Below, piece after piece: positions 62,446 to 64,000 of a stretch of 64,000 nucleotides of DNA. Each line of letters opens with the position of its first letter. Within the stretch, counting starts at the first letter, position 1. The notes under the pieces are model-generated. The model worked only from the letters and a program-made list of their open reading frames with translations. It did no database searches and was not told the DNA's origin. Origin of the DNA: Candidatus Scatomonas pullistercoris (GTDB lineage: Bacteria > Bacillota > Clostridia > Lachnospirales > Lachnospiraceae); NCBI GenBank assembly GCA_018713515.1, contig DVOO01000030.1:1-64000 (forward strand), written 5' to 3'. A program made the translations under genes and the position numbers.

Positions 62446-63962
62446 GCCCTGTGCCCTCCAATCTGCTGATTGCGGTCTCTGGCGGTGGAGCCCTCCTGCA
62501 GGCTCATGCCCCGCAGAACCGCGTTCTTTCCATATTTGTTCCGTATTTTGATCAGCGCCCTCTGCCAGCGCTTTTCACGGTCCGGGGAAACGGTTCTGTC
62601 CTCCGGATTCCCGCCGGAAGGAGGAACATCGGGAAAGAGACTCAGCTGTTCATAAGATTCCCGTCCGGAGACTTCAGCCTCCGGCAGCACGTGGCCGGCC
62701 GTAAGAGAGAGGCGGCGGATCAGAAGCGCAGGATCCGCAATGCGGTCGAAGAGCCCTGTGGCAGCTTCCAGGATCCGGGCAGAGGAAGCGGTGTAGCGGC
62801 CCAGGGAAGCCGTGCCGCGGGCATGTCTGGGGACGGCGCGGCCATAATGGTCGCAGGTAACTTCCCCCTGGTAGGTTTGTCCGCGTCCATGCTTCAGATT
62901 TTCCGTGTCATAGCCGATGGTGAGAACCAGCTGATCGGCCGCCAGTCCCTGCTCCGCCAGATCCATGGACAGAGAGTCCGCCATCTCCCGCAGAACCAGG
63001 CGGGCCTGCCGGCAGGGATAGGGGCAGTGCAGGACCTGGCCGGAACCAGTGCTGCTGGCCCGGGGCTGATAAGCCTTGATGTCGGCCAGGGTGCAGGACT
63101 CAAAGCCCCAGGCATGATCAATGAGCAGCTCCGCGTTGACGCCAAAAAGGCGGTACAGCAGTTCCTCGTTGTGAAAGTCGCGGGGACCGCCCAGAGAGCA
63201 GCGGGCAATGTCGCCCATGGTAAGAAGGCCGCAGCGCCGGAGCTTTTCCGCGTAGCCCCGCCCTACCCGCCAGAAGTCGGAGAGAGGCTTATGATCCCAC
63301 AATTCCCGGCGGTAGCTCTGCTCGTCCAGCCATGCGATCCGCGCGCCCCAGGCGTCCGGCTTCACATGCTTGGCCAGGATGTCCAGGGCTGTCTTGCAGA
63401 GATACAGATTCGTGCCGATCCCGGCGACGGCGGTGATCCCCACCGTGTTCTGAATGTCCAGGAGGATGGAGCGGGCAAATTCCCGGGGGCCAAGGCCGCT
63501 GGATGGCAGGTAGGAAGTGATGTCCATGAAAACCTCATCGATGGAGTAGACGTGGATATCCTCCGGCGCGGCATACTTCAGATAAATCTCGTAGATCCTG
63601 GCGCTGTACTCCATGTACAGGGCCATCCGGGGAGGGGCGGTGATATAATCCAGCTGAAGCCCGGGGGATGCTTCCAGTTCCGTGCTGCGGAAGGAACTTC
63701 CGGTAAAGCGGCGGCCCGGCGCCTGTCCCAGCCGCGCCGCGTTGATTTCCCGTACCTTCTGCTCCACCTGGAAGAGACGGGCGCGCCCCGGAATCCCGCA
63801 GGCTTTCAGGGAAGGAGATACGGCAAGGCAGATGGTCTTATCCGTGCGGCTTTTGTCCGCCACTACGAGATGGGTCGTCAGCGGGTCCAGCTGCCGCTGC
63901 ACGCACTCCACAGATGCGTAAAAAGATTTCAGATCAATGGCCAGATACGTCCGTTCCTTCAT
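62442..63962 (-). CDS. Y-family DNA polymerase (UvrX/DinB-type)
   Basis: 506 residues. Translesion polymerase: A-I-D-L-K-S-F-Y-A-S-V-E near the N-terminus (catalytic Asp, steric-gate Tyr region), I-D-E-V-F-M-D-I-T in the palm with the catalytic acidic pair, G-I-G-T-N-L-Y-L-C-K as thumb start and a little-finger domain in the last third. UmuC-like length of the UvrX type rather than 350-residue DinB. GGAAGGAAAGG precedes the ATG. Start and promoter are within 38 bases of the window end, so regulation cannot be seen. Confidence 0.9.
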   Translation of the reverse strand: MKERTYLAIDLKSFYASVECVQRQLDPLTTHLVVADKSRTDKTICLAVSPSLKACGIPGRARLFQVEQKVREINAARLGQAPGRRFTGSSFRSTELEASPGLQLDYITAPPRMALYMEYSARIYEIYLKYAAPEDIHVYSIDEVFMDITSYLPSSGLGPREFARSILLDIQNTVGITAVAGIGTNLYLCKTALDILAKHVKPDAWGARIAWLDEQSYRRELWDHKPLSDFWRVGRGYAEKLRRCGLLTMGDIARCSLGGPRDFHNEELLYRLFGVNAELLIDHAWGFESCTLADIKAYQPRASSTGSGQVLHCPYPCRQARLVLREMADSLSMDLAEQGLAADQLVLTIGYDTENLKHGRGQTYQGEVTCDHYGRAVPRHARGTASLGRYTASSARILEAATGLFDRIADPALLIRRLSLTAGHVLPEAEVSGRESYEQLSLFPDVPPSGGNPEDRTVSPDREKRWQRALIKIRNKYGKNAVLRGMSLQEGSTARDRNQQIGGHRA

Positions 63963-64000
63963 AAGCGCTGTGTCCTTTCCTTCCCGGTATGCCGGCAGAT

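Overview
The window looks like a chromosomal segment of an anaerobic, spore-lineage Firmicute, most likely a gut Lachnospiraceae (Clostridia). The evidence is the moderate-to-high GC with AGGAGG-type ribosome sites and frequent TTG/GTG starts, a TrmB/GreA/LysS/DnaE/PfkA housekeeping set of clostridial type, a DUF6145 protein, a NiaR-controlled nad operon, a UvrX/YolD-like pair and, most strikingly, two complete V/A-type ATPase operons. The genus cannot be fixed from the sequence alone.

Layout. 1-1686: thioredoxin and trmB on the minus strand. 1687-10269: nine-gene V-ATPase operon 1 (order H-C-I-K-F-E-A-B-D). 10353-15591: an AT-richer accessory cassette with a PucR-type regulator divergent from a uroporphyrinogen-decarboxylase-like protein and two MFS transporters. 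15593-18483: zinc-ribbon membrane protein, M15 peptidase, YbaK and a small protein. 18497-19912: a decayed locus in which a MarR gene and a membrane hydrolase gene have both lost their 5' ends at one junction. 20029-23908: COG0523 metallochaperone GTPase and a minus-strand ABC exporter. 24028-33643: tRNA-Gln, acyl-ACP thioesterase, CvfB, cyclophilin, dnaE, pfkA, rRNA methylase and a deacetylase-like protein. 33680-34663: oxidoreductase. 34751-43553: V-ATPase operon 2 (order H-I-K-E-C-F-A-B-D, as in the Enterococcus hirae sodium pump). 43579-45235: SleB-type wall hydrolase and a possible minus-strand structured RNA. 45295-52615: nfeD-SPFH, argF-birA-DUF6145-dusB, greA, lysS. 52616-54900: a degraded accessory patch holding a type I toxin-like peptide, a 5'-truncated gene, a MerR protein and a 3'-truncated esterase. 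55031-60250: radical SAM protein and nadB-nadC-niaR-nadA. 60341-64000: a chimeric peptidoglycan glycosyltransferase, a PH-like protein and a Y-family polymerase/YolD pair.

How it fits together. The two ATPases differ in gene order and in the ion-binding c subunit. Operon 2 carries the full set of residues equivalent to the E. hirae Na+ site; operon 1 has a different c subunit without those ligands. The cell may therefore couple two different ions. The nad operon encodes de novo NAD synthesis and its own repressor, with an 18-bp dyad on the -35 element. The most unusual items are the dual ATPases, the nested-helix RNA candidate at about 44891-45060, the UroD-like/MFS cassette with two operator-like dyads, the toxin peptide with a masked ribosome site, a terminator in the greA leader, and a GT51-kinase fragment fusion. 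All functional statements are from reading the sequence; no searches were run.
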